Shown here: piece by piece, positions 9,462 to 17,143 of the stretch | How positions within the stretch are numbered: position 1 is the stretch's first letter | How the letters are laid out: each line of letters begins with the position of its first letter | Source: Seleniivibrio woodruffii | GTDB taxonomy: Bacteria; Chrysiogenota; Deferribacteres; Deferribacterales; Geovibrionaceae | DNA: 64,000 nucleotides | NCBI RefSeq assembly: GCF_029267515.1 | Contig: NZ_JAJUIS010000003.1 | Span: forward strand, 124,001 to 188,000 | Direction of reading: 5' to 3' | Made by a program: the position numbers and the translations under genes | Notes under the pieces: generated by a model | What the model was told of the DNA's origin: nothing | What the model saw: only the letters and a program-made list of their open reading frames with translations | Database searches by the model: none

Positions 9462-10089
9462 TCCGACGCTGGAATACGCCGGAATCCTGTATGAGGCTGG
9501 TCAATTCCGCAAGGCGGCTAAGATACTCCGCAGACACGCGACAAATCCGGCGGCCTGCCTTACACTTGCCACCATGTACGAGAACGGACAGGGTGTTAAG
9601 AAGAACGTGCGTGCGGCGGTCAACCTCTATTTTCTCAGTGCTAAACTCGGTTCTCCCCACGCGATGCTCATCCTTGGAAACTACATGCGCCACGGAATAT
9701 ATATGGAACAGAGAGCGGACGGCGCACTCGCCATGTTTGAGGCGGCGGCGCGGAAAGGGCTTGCGGAGGCACAGTATAAAGCCGGACTTTACTATCTTCG
9801 CGGGCACACAGGGAAAAAAGACCCGGAAAAGGCGTTCGAATATTTTGAGATGGCTGCGGAACAGGGCTTTGCCGCCGCACAGAACAAGCTGGGGCTGCTC
9901 TTTGCCGGAGGCAGAGGAACCATACAGAGCGATGAGGACGCGGTATACTGGTATAAACTGGCTGCGGAACAGGGGCACGGCGAGGCGATGTATAACCTCG
10001 GCTGTATGCTGAGCGCCGGACGAGGCACGAAGAGAAACAACAAAGAGGCGCTGCGCTGGTTCAGGGAGGCTGCGAAACAGTACCGATGA
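9427..10089 (+). CDS. Sel1-repeat (TPR-like) protein
   Basis: The start at 9427 is preferred (GAGGTG ten bases upstream); an in-frame ATG at 9409 also exists. At least five Sel1-like repeats of about 36 residues fill the protein, with typical phrases such as ATMYENGQGVKKN, AAEQGFAAAQNKLGLLFAGGRG and AAEQGHGEAMYNLGCMLSAGRG. No signal peptide is evident, so it is probably cytosolic. Such proteins are protein-interaction scaffolds; no specific partner is indicated. Overlaps the 3' end of the glycosylase gene by 35 bases. Confidence 0.85.
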   Translation: MKLFRKIRNFFSPTLEYAGILYEAGQFRKAAKILRRHATNPAACLTLATMYENGQGVKKNVRAAVNLYFLSAKLGSPHAMLILGNYMRHGIYMEQRADGALAMFEAAARKGLAEAQYKAGLYYLRGHTGKKDPEKAFEYFEMAAEQGFAAAQNKLGLLFAGGRGTIQSDEDAVYWYKLAAEQGHGEAMYNLGCMLSAGRGTKRNNKEALRWFREAAKQYR

Positions 10090-10156
10090 AACGGTTTTTT
10101 TGTGATTTTATTAAAATCGGTTGAAAATCTTTAAGCACTTCTGTAACAATATCCCA

Positions 10157-11890
10157 ATGAACAGCAGATTCAAACGCATATACAAATATTTTCAACCCAA
10201 CAAAAAGAAGATCATATTCGCTCTGGTAGCGTCCGCTTTTGTCTCGGCGACGGACGGCGCTACTGCATACATAGTGAAACACGTTCTGGACGATATCTTT
10301 ATCGCTAAGAAAGAGGATATGCTCCGGCTTATCCCGATAGTTATCGTCGTTATGTACTCTTTCCGCTGCGCCGCGCGCTTTATACAGGTTCATCAGATGC
10401 AGTATGCCGCCCAGATGGCAGTGAAAAAGCTGCGGGAAGAGCTTTATGCAAAGATGATATACCTGCCCATGCGCTATTACGACAGCAACGAGACCGGAAC
10501 AATGATGGCGCGCATCATCAGTGATGCAAACAACATGCAGAACGCAATCCCTGCCGCCGTTAAGATATTCCGCGATTCCCTTTCGGTGTTCTTCCTTATC
10601 GGCGTCGTGCTCTATCAGGACTTTAAACTTGGTTCAACTATTTTCATAGCGCTCCCTTTCATGCTGATACTCATAAAGAAATCCGGCAAAATGATAAAAC
10701 GCTACAGCCGCAAGGAACAGGAGCAGGTGGGCATAGTGTCCTCCGCGCTGCAGGAGAGCTTCACAGGGGTTAAGGTGGTCAAGGCGTTTGCATCCGAAGA
10801 CCGTGAGATAGATAAATTTGTCCGCCTGAACAATCAGGAAGTGCACTATAAACTGAAAAAACTTGCCGTTTCCGCTCTCAGTTCCCCCATGATGGAGACC
10901 ATCGCAGGGTTTGCCGTGGCGGGTATCATCTTCTACGGCGGTTTCGAGGTTATAAATGGCAACACCACGCCAGGAACCTTCTTTTCGTTCGTGACGGCGT
11001 TCGGACTCATGTTCGAACCCTTTAAAAAGATAATCAGCGACAACACTACTGTGCAGACCGCGCTTGCGTCTGCCGACAGGATTTTCGAGCTGCTGGACGA
11101 GCAGAACGAGATGCTGGACAACGATGGCACGCTCATTTGTCAGGCGGAAGGTAAAGAGATACGTTTCGAGGACGTATTCTTCAAATATCAGACGGGTGAG
11201 GACATAGTGCTCAACGGGGTCAGCCTGGACGTTAAACCAGGTATGACAGTGGCTCTGGTTGGTGCCAGCGGTGCCGGAAAAAGCACCATAGCGGCGCTGA
11301 TACCCAGATTTTACGACGTTACCGGAGGGCGTATCACCATAGGCGGAACCGACATAAGGGAGTTCAGCGTAAATTCTCTCCGCCGCAACATCGGTATAGT
11401 TTCTCAGGAACCCTTTCTTTTTAACGACACTGTGAAAAATAATATAGCCTACGGCGTTGAAGACGCCGACATGGACAGGATAATATCCGCTGCCGACAGC
11501 GCTTATGCCACAGGATTTATAAACGATCTTACCGACGGTTTCGACACCGTAATCGGAGAGCGTGGAGACAGGCTTTCCGGCGGTCAGAAACAGAGGCTTA
11601 CGATAGCGCGCGCACTTCTGATGAACCCTCCCATACTTATACTGGACGAGGCGACAAGCGCTCTGGACACGGAGTCGGAGCGTATCGTTCAGCAGGCGCT
11701 GACCAATCTTATGAAGGGCAGAACCAGCTTTGTAATAGCTCACAGGCTTTCAACAATTGTCAATGCGGACATGATAGTCGTGCTTGAAAAAGGACGTGTT
11801 GCCGCCACAGGAAAACACAGCGAGCTCATTAAAAACAGCGATATTTATTCAAATCTCTGCCGTCTCCAGTTCGGAAGCGGAGGGGATTAA
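10157..11890 (+). CDS. msbA: ABC exporter, MsbA/lipid flippase-like (fused membrane and ATPase domains)
   Basis: About 577 residues. Six membrane helices (residues about 15-300), then an ATPase domain with Walker A GASGAGKST, Q-loop SQEPFLFND, signature LSGGQKQR, Walker B ILILDEATSALD and H-loop histidine IAHRLS. This is the architecture of MsbA, which flips lipid A-core across the inner membrane. The ATG at 10157 gives a usual N-terminus (charged, then helix 1); a TTG at 10121 would add 12 residues. Neither has a good ribosome site. A drug or peptide exporter of the same family cannot be excluded. It is followed by lysA after 84 bases. Confidence 0.85.
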   Translation: MNSRFKRIYKYFQPNKKKIIFALVASAFVSATDGATAYIVKHVLDDIFIAKKEDMLRLIPIVIVVMYSFRCAARFIQVHQMQYAAQMAVKKLREELYAKMIYLPMRYYDSNETGTMMARIISDANNMQNAIPAAVKIFRDSLSVFFLIGVVLYQDFKLGSTIFIALPFMLILIKKSGKMIKRYSRKEQEQVGIVSSALQESFTGVKVVKAFASEDREIDKFVRLNNQEVHYKLKKLAVSALSSPMMETIAGFAVAGIIFYGGFEVINGNTTPGTFFSFVTAFGLMFEPFKKIISDNTTVQTALASADRIFELLDEQNEMLDNDGTLICQAEGKEIRFEDVFFKYQTGEDIVLNGVSLDVKPGMTVALVGASGAGKSTIAALIPRFYDVTGGRITIGGTDIREFSVNSLRRNIGIVSQEPFLFNDTVKNNIAYGVEDADMDRIISAADSAYATGFINDLTDGFDTVIGERGDRLSGGQKQRLTIARALLMNPPILILDEATSALDTESERIVQQALTNLMKGRTSFVIAHRLSTIVNADMIVVLEKGRVAATGKHSELIKNSDIYSNLCRLQFGSGGD

Positions 11891-11974
11891 TCACTTTGAC
11901 AAAAGCATGTTGCGGTGGTAGCGTTAGTCAGACTTTTGCAGGATTCTGATTGAGTGGGTTTTTCGGGAGCCTCA

Positions 11975-13234
11975 ATGGATTATTTTTCATATGAAAACGG
12001 AACAATGTACTGCGAAGGGGTGTCTCTGGAACAGATAGCCTCTGAAATCGGTACGCCTTTTTATGTCTATAGCGCTAAATCATTCTCAGACAGTTTTAAT
12101 ACGTTCAGCAATGCCTTTAAAGGGCGCGAAAAGATAATCTGTTTCGCGGTAAAGTCCTGCCCCAATATCGGCATACTGAGCCTTCTCGGTTCTCTCGGTG
12201 CAGGGGCTGACATAGTGTCCGGCGGCGAGCTTCACAGGGCGCTCAGGGCGGGCATAAACCCTGAAAAGATTGTTTATGCCGGAGTGGGCAAAACGAGACA
12301 GGAGATACGCGAAGCTCTTGATGCGGGGATACTGATGTTCAACGCGGAATCTGCACAGGAGCTTGATGTTCTGAACGAAGAGGCTAAAAAAGCGGGCAAA
12401 CGTGCACGCATCGCCATCCGTGTGAATCCGAACGTCGATCCTAAGACACATCCCTATATCTCCACAGGGCTGAAAAAGAATAAATTCGGAATTTCCGTTG
12501 AAACAGTGCGTGAGCAGTTCCGGTATGCGGCGGGGCTTGACAGTCTTGATGTTGAGGGTGTTCACTGCCATATCGGCTCGCAGCTTACGGACGTTTCTCC
12601 CTTTGCGGATGCCGCAAAGATTATGGTAAGTCTTATTAAAGACTTGCGGGCTGACGGAATTGATATAAAATATCTGGACATGGGCGGAGGTCTCGGCATA
12701 ACATATAACGACGAGACTGCACCTGAACATGAAGATTACGCCAAAGCGATTCTGGAAGCTGCGGGAAATCTTGATATAACCCTGATTTTCGAGCCGGGCA
12801 GGAATCTTTCCGGCAATGCAGGAGTTCTTGTTACCCGCGTTCTTTATACGAAGGACAGCGGAACGAAGCATTTCAAGATTGTCGATGCGGCGATGAACGA
12901 TCTGGCAAGACCCTCTCTTTATGATGCGTACCACGGTATTCTGCCTGTGTGTGAAACAGCGGAAACCATCACATGCGACGTTGTGGGACCCGTATGCGAA
13001 ACGGGAGACTTTCTGGCAAAGGACAGAATAGCGGCAGACGTACCCGTCGGAGGGCTTTTCGCCGTTATGAGCGCGGGCGCATACGGTATGAGCATGGCGA
13101 GCAACTATAATTCCCGTCCGAGAGCTGCGGAAGTTCTTGTGAGCGGCGGAAATTACTATATAATAAGACGAAGAGAAACCTATGCGGATCTGACCGGACC
13201 GGAATCGGTTCCGTCATTTCTCAGGAACAGGTAA
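11975..13234 (+). CDS. lysA: Diaminopimelate decarboxylase
   Basis: Last step of lysine synthesis: meso-diaminopimelate to L-lysine, PLP-dependent. Seen: the PLP lysine in FAVKSCPN, HIGSQ, MGGGLGITY, EPGRNLSGNAG (phosphate binding), and VCETGDFLAKDR with the cysteine of the substrate site. Length about 420 residues is normal. The ATG at 11975 has GGGAG five bases upstream; a GTG at 11954 would add seven residues without a ribosome site. First of the lysA-dapF-dapA-dapB cluster. Confidence 0.96.
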   Translation: MDYFSYENGTMYCEGVSLEQIASEIGTPFYVYSAKSFSDSFNTFSNAFKGREKIICFAVKSCPNIGILSLLGSLGAGADIVSGGELHRALRAGINPEKIVYAGVGKTRQEIREALDAGILMFNAESAQELDVLNEEAKKAGKRARIAIRVNPNVDPKTHPYISTGLKKNKFGISVETVREQFRYAAGLDSLDVEGVHCHIGSQLTDVSPFADAAKIMVSLIKDLRADGIDIKYLDMGGGLGITYNDETAPEHEDYAKAILEAAGNLDITLIFEPGRNLSGNAGVLVTRVLYTKDSGTKHFKIVDAAMNDLARPSLYDAYHGILPVCETAETITCDVVGPVCETGDFLAKDRIAADVPVGGLFAVMSAGAYGMSMASNYNSRPRAAEVLVSGGNYYIIRRRETYADLTGPESVPSFLRNR

Positions 13235-13240
13235 AAATAT

Positions 13241-14059
13241 ATGAGAAAAATTCCTTTCTACAAAATGAGCGGCTCCGGAAACGACTTTATCATCATCGAC
13301 AACAGAGACGGAAAGATGAACGGCATCAACGTAGTTGACTTCGTTGTGAAGACTTGCGCAAGATGCGTTTCCGTCGGTGCGGACGGTCTTTTTCTGATAG
13401 AGGCGCCGAAGCAGGGAGCGGATTTTTCATGGCAGTTCTATAATTCCGACGGCTCCGTTGCGGAGATGTGCGGAAACGGTTCCCGCTGTGCTGCGCGCTT
13501 TGCCTATCTTAACGGCATTGCAGGCGAAAAAATGTCATTCGAAACACTGGCGGGGATCATCGAAGCGGAGATCAAAGCTGAGCCGGACGTGAAAGTGCGT
13601 ATGACTCAGCCTTTTGACTATAAAGAGTCTTACACCCTTGACGTTAAGGGTGAAAAACTTGAAGTGAACAGCGTCAACACGGGGGTTCCCCACTGCGTTG
13701 TCTTCACGGACGATGTTGAAGGCGCGGACATAATGAAATACGGTCCCGCTCTGCGCTACCACGAATATTACGCGCCCAAAGGCACAAACGTGAACTTCTG
13801 CGGCGTGGACAACAACGGACATCTCAGGGTGAGAACCTATGAGAGAGGGGTTGAAGGCGAAACTATGGCTTGCGGAACGGGTTCCGTTGCATGTGCCATG
13901 TTCGCCGTTTCTAAAGGTCTGTTAAAAAGCCCGGTCGCCATAAAGACAACCAGCGGCAAACTGCTGAAGGTTTATCTTGAAGGTGACAAGGTGTATCTGG
14001 AGGGCGAAGCCCGCGTCATTTACACCGGAGAACTGACAGACGAAGCTGTAAATTACTGA
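13241..14059 (+). CDS. dapF: Diaminopimelate epimerase
   Basis: Converts LL- to meso-diaminopimelate for lysine and peptidoglycan. Both catalytic cysteines are in their motifs: MCGNGSRC in the N-terminal half and GETMACGTGS in the C-terminal half. The start SGSGNDF is typical. 272 residues, normal length. Six bases after lysA, 29 before dapA. Confidence 0.97.
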   Translation: MRKIPFYKMSGSGNDFIIIDNRDGKMNGINVVDFVVKTCARCVSVGADGLFLIEAPKQGADFSWQFYNSDGSVAEMCGNGSRCAARFAYLNGIAGEKMSFETLAGIIEAEIKAEPDVKVRMTQPFDYKESYTLDVKGEKLEVNSVNTGVPHCVVFTDDVEGADIMKYGPALRYHEYYAPKGTNVNFCGVDNNGHLRVRTYERGVEGETMACGTGSVACAMFAVSKGLLKSPVAIKTTSGKLLKVYLEGDKVYLEGEARVIYTGELTDEAVNY

Positions 14060-14088
14060 AAATTAAAAAATATATCGGAGGATATCCA

Positions 14089-14961
14089 ATGTTTGAAGGC
14101 AGTATCGTTGCCATTGCCACACCCTTTAAAAATAACGCTGTCGATGAGGAAGCTCTCAGAAATCTGGTTGAATATCAGATAGCCAGAGGCACGGACGGCA
14201 TAGTACCCTGTGGAACCACAGGCGAATCCGCAACCCTGACACACGAAGAGCATTGCAGAGTTATCGACATTGTTATAGACCAGACTAAAAAACGCGTTCC
14301 CGTTATCGCGGGTTCCGGTTCAAATTCCACACACGAGACAGTATATCTTACTGAACACGCTAAAAAAGCAGGTGCTGACGGCGCGCTTATCATCACTCCG
14401 TACTACAACAAACCCACTCAGGAGGGTCTGTATCAGCACTTTAAACACGTTGCAGAGCGCGTGGATATTCCGATAGTTATGTACAACGTTCCCGGCAGAA
14501 CATCCGTAAATATGCTGCCGGACACCGTTGTGCGCCTTTCAAAGATACCTAATATCGTCGCCATTAAAGAGGCGAGCGGTTCAATGGATCAGGCAGGTGC
14601 AATCCTCGGCAACGCCGAGAAAGGTTTCGGACTGCTGGCCGGCGAAGATTCACTCTATTATCCGCTGATGTGCATCGGCGCAAGCGGCGTTATCTCCGCT
14701 TCTGTTAACGTTTGCCCTGCGGATGCCGCCGCCCTTTACGACGCTTTTGTCGCAGGCGATATGAAAACCGCAAGAGAACTGCACTTCAAACTGCTGCCCC
14801 TGTTCAACGCCCTGTTTCTTGAAACGAATCCCATACCGGTTAAAAAAGCGCTGGAACTTATGGGACTCATCGGACCTGAGATACGTCTTCCCCTCATCCC
14901 CATGACAGAGGCTGGCACGGCGAAACTCACCGCCGTTATGAAACAGGTCGGCGTTATATGA
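14089..14961 (+). CDS. dapA: 4-hydroxy-tetrahydrodipicolinate synthase
   Basis: Condenses pyruvate with aspartate semialdehyde. Schiff-base lysine in VAIKEASG; the GTTGESATLTHEEH motif and YNVPGRT (catalytic tyrosine region) are intact. 290 residues, normal. A good ribosome site (GGAGGAT) lies before the ATG. Overlaps dapB by four bases. Confidence 0.97.
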   Translation: MFEGSIVAIATPFKNNAVDEEALRNLVEYQIARGTDGIVPCGTTGESATLTHEEHCRVIDIVIDQTKKRVPVIAGSGSNSTHETVYLTEHAKKAGADGALIITPYYNKPTQEGLYQHFKHVAERVDIPIVMYNVPGRTSVNMLPDTVVRLSKIPNIVAIKEASGSMDQAGAILGNAEKGFGLLAGEDSLYYPLMCIGASGVISASVNVCPADAAALYDAFVAGDMKTARELHFKLLPLFNALFLETNPIPVKKALELMGLIGPEIRLPLIPMTEAGTAKLTAVMKQVGVI

Positions 14962-15758
14962 CGAAAATAGCGATGGTAGGTGCGGCGGGAAAAATGGGTC
15001 GCCGCATCATAGCTCTTATAAACGATGACGACAGATGCACCGTTTCCGGTGCGCTGGAACACTCCGCGTGTCCCTTTCTGGGGCATGACGCTGGTGAGGT
15101 GGCAGGCATCGGGAAAATCGGCGTTAAGATAACTTCCGATATGCAGGAGGCTCTGGGGGGCTGTGACGCTTTCATAGACTTCACAGGCGCTGAACCCACA
15201 ATGAAGAACCTCGAAGCATATGCGAAAATAGGCAGACCTGTCGTTATCGGCAGCACGGGACTCAGCGCGGCACAGACTGAAGAGATAAAAAAACTGGCTG
15301 AAAAGATACCCGTACTGTTCTCGCCCAACATGAGCCTCGGCGTAAATCTCACCTTTAAGGTGCTTGAGATGGTCACCAAAGCCATAGGCGAAAGGTATGA
15401 CATTGAGATAGTCGAATCCCACCACAGGCTGAAAAAGGACGCACCCAGCGGCACAGCCATGAAGATGGGCGAAGTTATCGCAAACGTTCTCGGCAGGGAT
15501 ATCGAAAAGGACGGCGCTTTCTGCCGCCACGGCATCATCGGACCCAGAACAGACAGAGAGATAGGTATGCAGACCCTGCGCGCGGGTGACATCGTGGGCG
15601 AACACACAGTGATGTTCTGCGGACAGGGCGAACGCATAGAGATAACCCACAGGGCGCACACCAGAGACACTTTCGCAAACGGAGCCATATCCGCTGCAGT
15701 GTGGCTGGCTGGAAAACCTGTCGGTTTCTACAACATGTTCGACGTTTTAGGACTGTAA
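14958..15758 (+). CDS. dapB: 4-hydroxy-tetrahydrodipicolinate reductase
   Basis: NAD(P)H-dependent reduction to tetrahydrodipicolinate. N-terminal nucleotide-binding GAAGKMGR and the catalytic ESHHRLKKDAPSGTA motif (His-His and Lys) are seen. 266 residues, normal. Translationally coupled to dapA (ATGA overlap). Ends seven bases before the next frame's ATG. Confidence 0.97.
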   Translation: MTKIAMVGAAGKMGRRIIALINDDDRCTVSGALEHSACPFLGHDAGEVAGIGKIGVKITSDMQEALGGCDAFIDFTGAEPTMKNLEAYAKIGRPVVIGSTGLSAAQTEEIKKLAEKIPVLFSPNMSLGVNLTFKVLEMVTKAIGERYDIEIVESHHRLKKDAPSGTAMKMGEVIANVLGRDIEKDGAFCRHGIIGPRTDREIGMQTLRAGDIVGEHTVMFCGQGERIEITHRAHTRDTFANGAISAAVWLAGKPVGFYNMFDVLGL

Positions 15759-15764
15759 AATAAA

Positions 15765-16775
15765 ATGAGACCGCTTCGCACTCTGCAAACAGGAGTAGGA
15801 GCGGTCTTTTATGTTCCCGCTGTCTCATTCATGCTCTTTTTCATCTCACTCTCAGCCTTGGCTTTCAATGCCGGAATCAGATATTATCCCCTTTCTTACC
15901 ACGGGCATGACTTTGAATACGCTCTCTGGTACCCCACAGACAAGACCGAACGCAAACAGGAGAAGGGGCTTTATGAGATATCCGCGGCGGAAAATGCGCC
16001 TGTTGCCGCGACGGTGAAGGGTGTGGTCATCCTCGCCCACGGTTTCGGCGGAAATATGTACGGGCAGCACGACACGGCGGAGTATCTGGCGCGGGGCGGA
16101 TATGCCGTGATAACGGTTACATATCCGGACATGTGGAGTCTGAAACAGAACGATGCGGTGTTCCATCCTGTGCATCTTCGTCCGAAACTTTCTGCGCTTG
16201 CTCTTGAAAACCTGCGCTCTGTGCGCGGTATTAAAGCCGATGCGTTTAAAAACGTTTATGCAGCGGGCTTCTCAATGGGCGGCTATACGGCGGCCGTTCT
16301 TGCGGGAGGAAAGGCTGATCTTGGCATATTGAAAGACTACTGCGGAAAGGACGATGCGCAGATACTCCTCTGTCTGCCTGCAAACCGCAGAAAGCTGGAA
16401 AAGCTCACAAACTCAGATATAAATATCACTTTGCCGGATCTTCGAGCTGCTGTGCTCATGGCTCCCGCATACGGTATTCTTTTCGGAAAAGATGCGTTTG
16501 ATAACGTAAAAATCCCCGTCTCGGTCTATGCCGCGGAGTTCGATTCGATGGTGACAGGCGACCGCGATTCTCTTTATGTTGCGTCTCTCATTTCCGGCAT
16601 GAAGCTGACCGTAATAAAAAATGCAGACCATTCTGTCTTCATCTCCCCCTGCGCCGGAAACAAGCGGGAAAAATTCTATAACCTGTGTGAAGATGATGAG
16701 GGAGTGGACAGAATTTCCGTTCACAGAAAGATGAATATTGAGTTACTACATCTCTTTGACAATTCACGTCAATAA
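15765..16775 (+). CDS. Secreted alpha/beta hydrolase, dienelactone-hydrolase-like
   Basis: Alpha/beta hydrolase fold: oxyanion segment LAHGFGGN, nucleophile elbow GFSMGG (serine), late acidic residue near AAEFDSMV and the histidine in NADHSVF. Similar in outline to predicted dienelactone hydrolases / PAF-acetylhydrolase-like enzymes; substrate unknown. The N-terminus from 15765 gives an Arg-containing n-region and a hydrophobic stretch ending ALAFNA, a plausible signal peptide. However, the ATG at 15765 lies just before a terminator-like hairpin and has no ribosome site; ATG 15831 is the alternative. AGGAG at 15797-15801 is well placed only for an out-of-frame ATG at 15811. Confidence 0.75.
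   Translation: MRPLRTLQTGVGAVFYVPAVSFMLFFISLSALAFNAGIRYYPLSYHGHDFEYALWYPTDKTERKQEKGLYEISAAENAPVAATVKGVVILAHGFGGNMYGQHDTAEYLARGGYAVITVTYPDMWSLKQNDAVFHPVHLRPKLSALALENLRSVRGIKADAFKNVYAAGFSMGGYTAAVLAGGKADLGILKDYCGKDDAQILLCLPANRRKLEKLTNSDINITLPDLRAAVLMAPAYGILFGKDAFDNVKIPVSVYAAEFDSMVTGDRDSLYVASLISGMKLTVIKNADHSVFISPCAGNKREKFYNLCEDDEGVDRISVHRKMNIELLHLFDNSRQ
15769..15810 (+). terminator. Terminator-like hairpin at end of dap operon
   Basis: GACCGCT (15769-15775) pairs with AGCGGTC (15800-15806), followed by TTTT; an inner ACTCT/GGAGT stem extends it. It lies inside the first codons of the hydrolase frame if that frame begins at 15765. Confidence 0.65.
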
Positions 16776-16903
16776 CGCAGTTATACGTGTTAAATTAATC
16801 TATCAATTTAAAAACCCTTTTAAATCAATTCGTTATGTAGCTGAAAAATAATGATGTAAACAATATTTACATATTGAATTAACAACGTTCTGTAATATGT
16901 TAG
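16776..16903. other. AT-rich intergenic stretch with perfect inverted repeat
   Basis: Very AT-rich. Contains ATGTAAA (16854-16860), CAATA, TTTACAT (16866-16872): a perfect 7-bp inverted repeat about 32 bases upstream of the -35 element of the candidate RNA promoter, in a position suited to a regulator site. Confidence 0.4.
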
Positions 16904-16932
16904 TTGTCAGAGGATGAAATTAGTCCGATTAT
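16904..16932 (+). promoter_or_regulatory. Sigma-70-type promoter for candidate small RNA
   Basis: TTGTCA (16904-16909), 17-base spacer, GATTAT (16927-16932). Transcription would start near 16940, with no coding frame downstream before the terminator. Confidence 0.5.
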
Positions 16933-16939
16933 AAAGCCA

Positions 16940-17142
16940 AAAAAAGGAAGTAATTCCGGGACGAAATCATCTGAAATATACACCCTGAAGGTTGTGATTT
17001 GCTGTCTTAATTTCAAAGACATGGGAGGAAGCAAAAGTGATTTGCAGTGCAGCTGAGGGTGCCTGTGATCGCAGGAGATTCTGCCCGATTATGGGCAAAA
17101 CAAAAGGCGGAGGACCTGAAACCTCCGCCAAATTTTTGTAAA
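16940..17142 (+). ncRNA. Candidate structured small RNA, about 200 nt
   Basis: No credible frame is present. The stretch runs from a sigma-70-like promoter to a strong terminator and contains several short hairpins: TGTCTT/AAGACA (near 17010-17030), CCTG/CAGG, and TGCCC/GGGCA (near 17082-17097). A GTGATTTGC word occurs twice. It does not match cobalamin, TPP, glycine, c-di-GMP-I, SRP or tmRNA consensus that I know. Length would fit 6S RNA, but the long closing stem is not obvious. The minus-strand gene next door also uses this terminator, so the evidence is structural only. Confidence 0.35.
17106..17137. terminator. Bidirectional intrinsic terminator
   Basis: GGCGGAGG (17106-17113) and CCTCCGCC (17122-17129) form an 8-bp stem, with AAAA before and TTTTT after, so it works in both directions: for the candidate RNA (+) and for the TPR-glycosyltransferase gene (-). 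Confidence 0.85.
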
Positions 17143-17143
17143 T

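Noticed and set aside
10634-11743. 369-residue minus-strand frame opposite the ABC exporter
   Set aside because: Antisense to an unmistakable ABC transporter; composition is that of a shadow frame with no motif.
11897-11925. TTGACA upstream of lysA as a promoter
   Set aside because: The hexamer at standard distance is TAGCGT, too weak to call.
14736-15688. Two long minus-strand frames opposite dapA/dapB
   Set aside because: dapA and dapB carry full catalytic motifs; the antisense frames overlap each other and have no domain.
15811-16017. 68-residue plus-strand frame with a good ribosome site
   Set aside because: Arg-rich composition and out of frame with the hydrolase; listed only as a start-site puzzle.
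16940-17142. Known riboswitch or housekeeping RNA (c-di-GMP-I, cobalamin, TPP, glycine, SRP, tmRNA)
   Set aside because: Compared by eye with the consensus cores; none fits, so only a generic candidate is reported.
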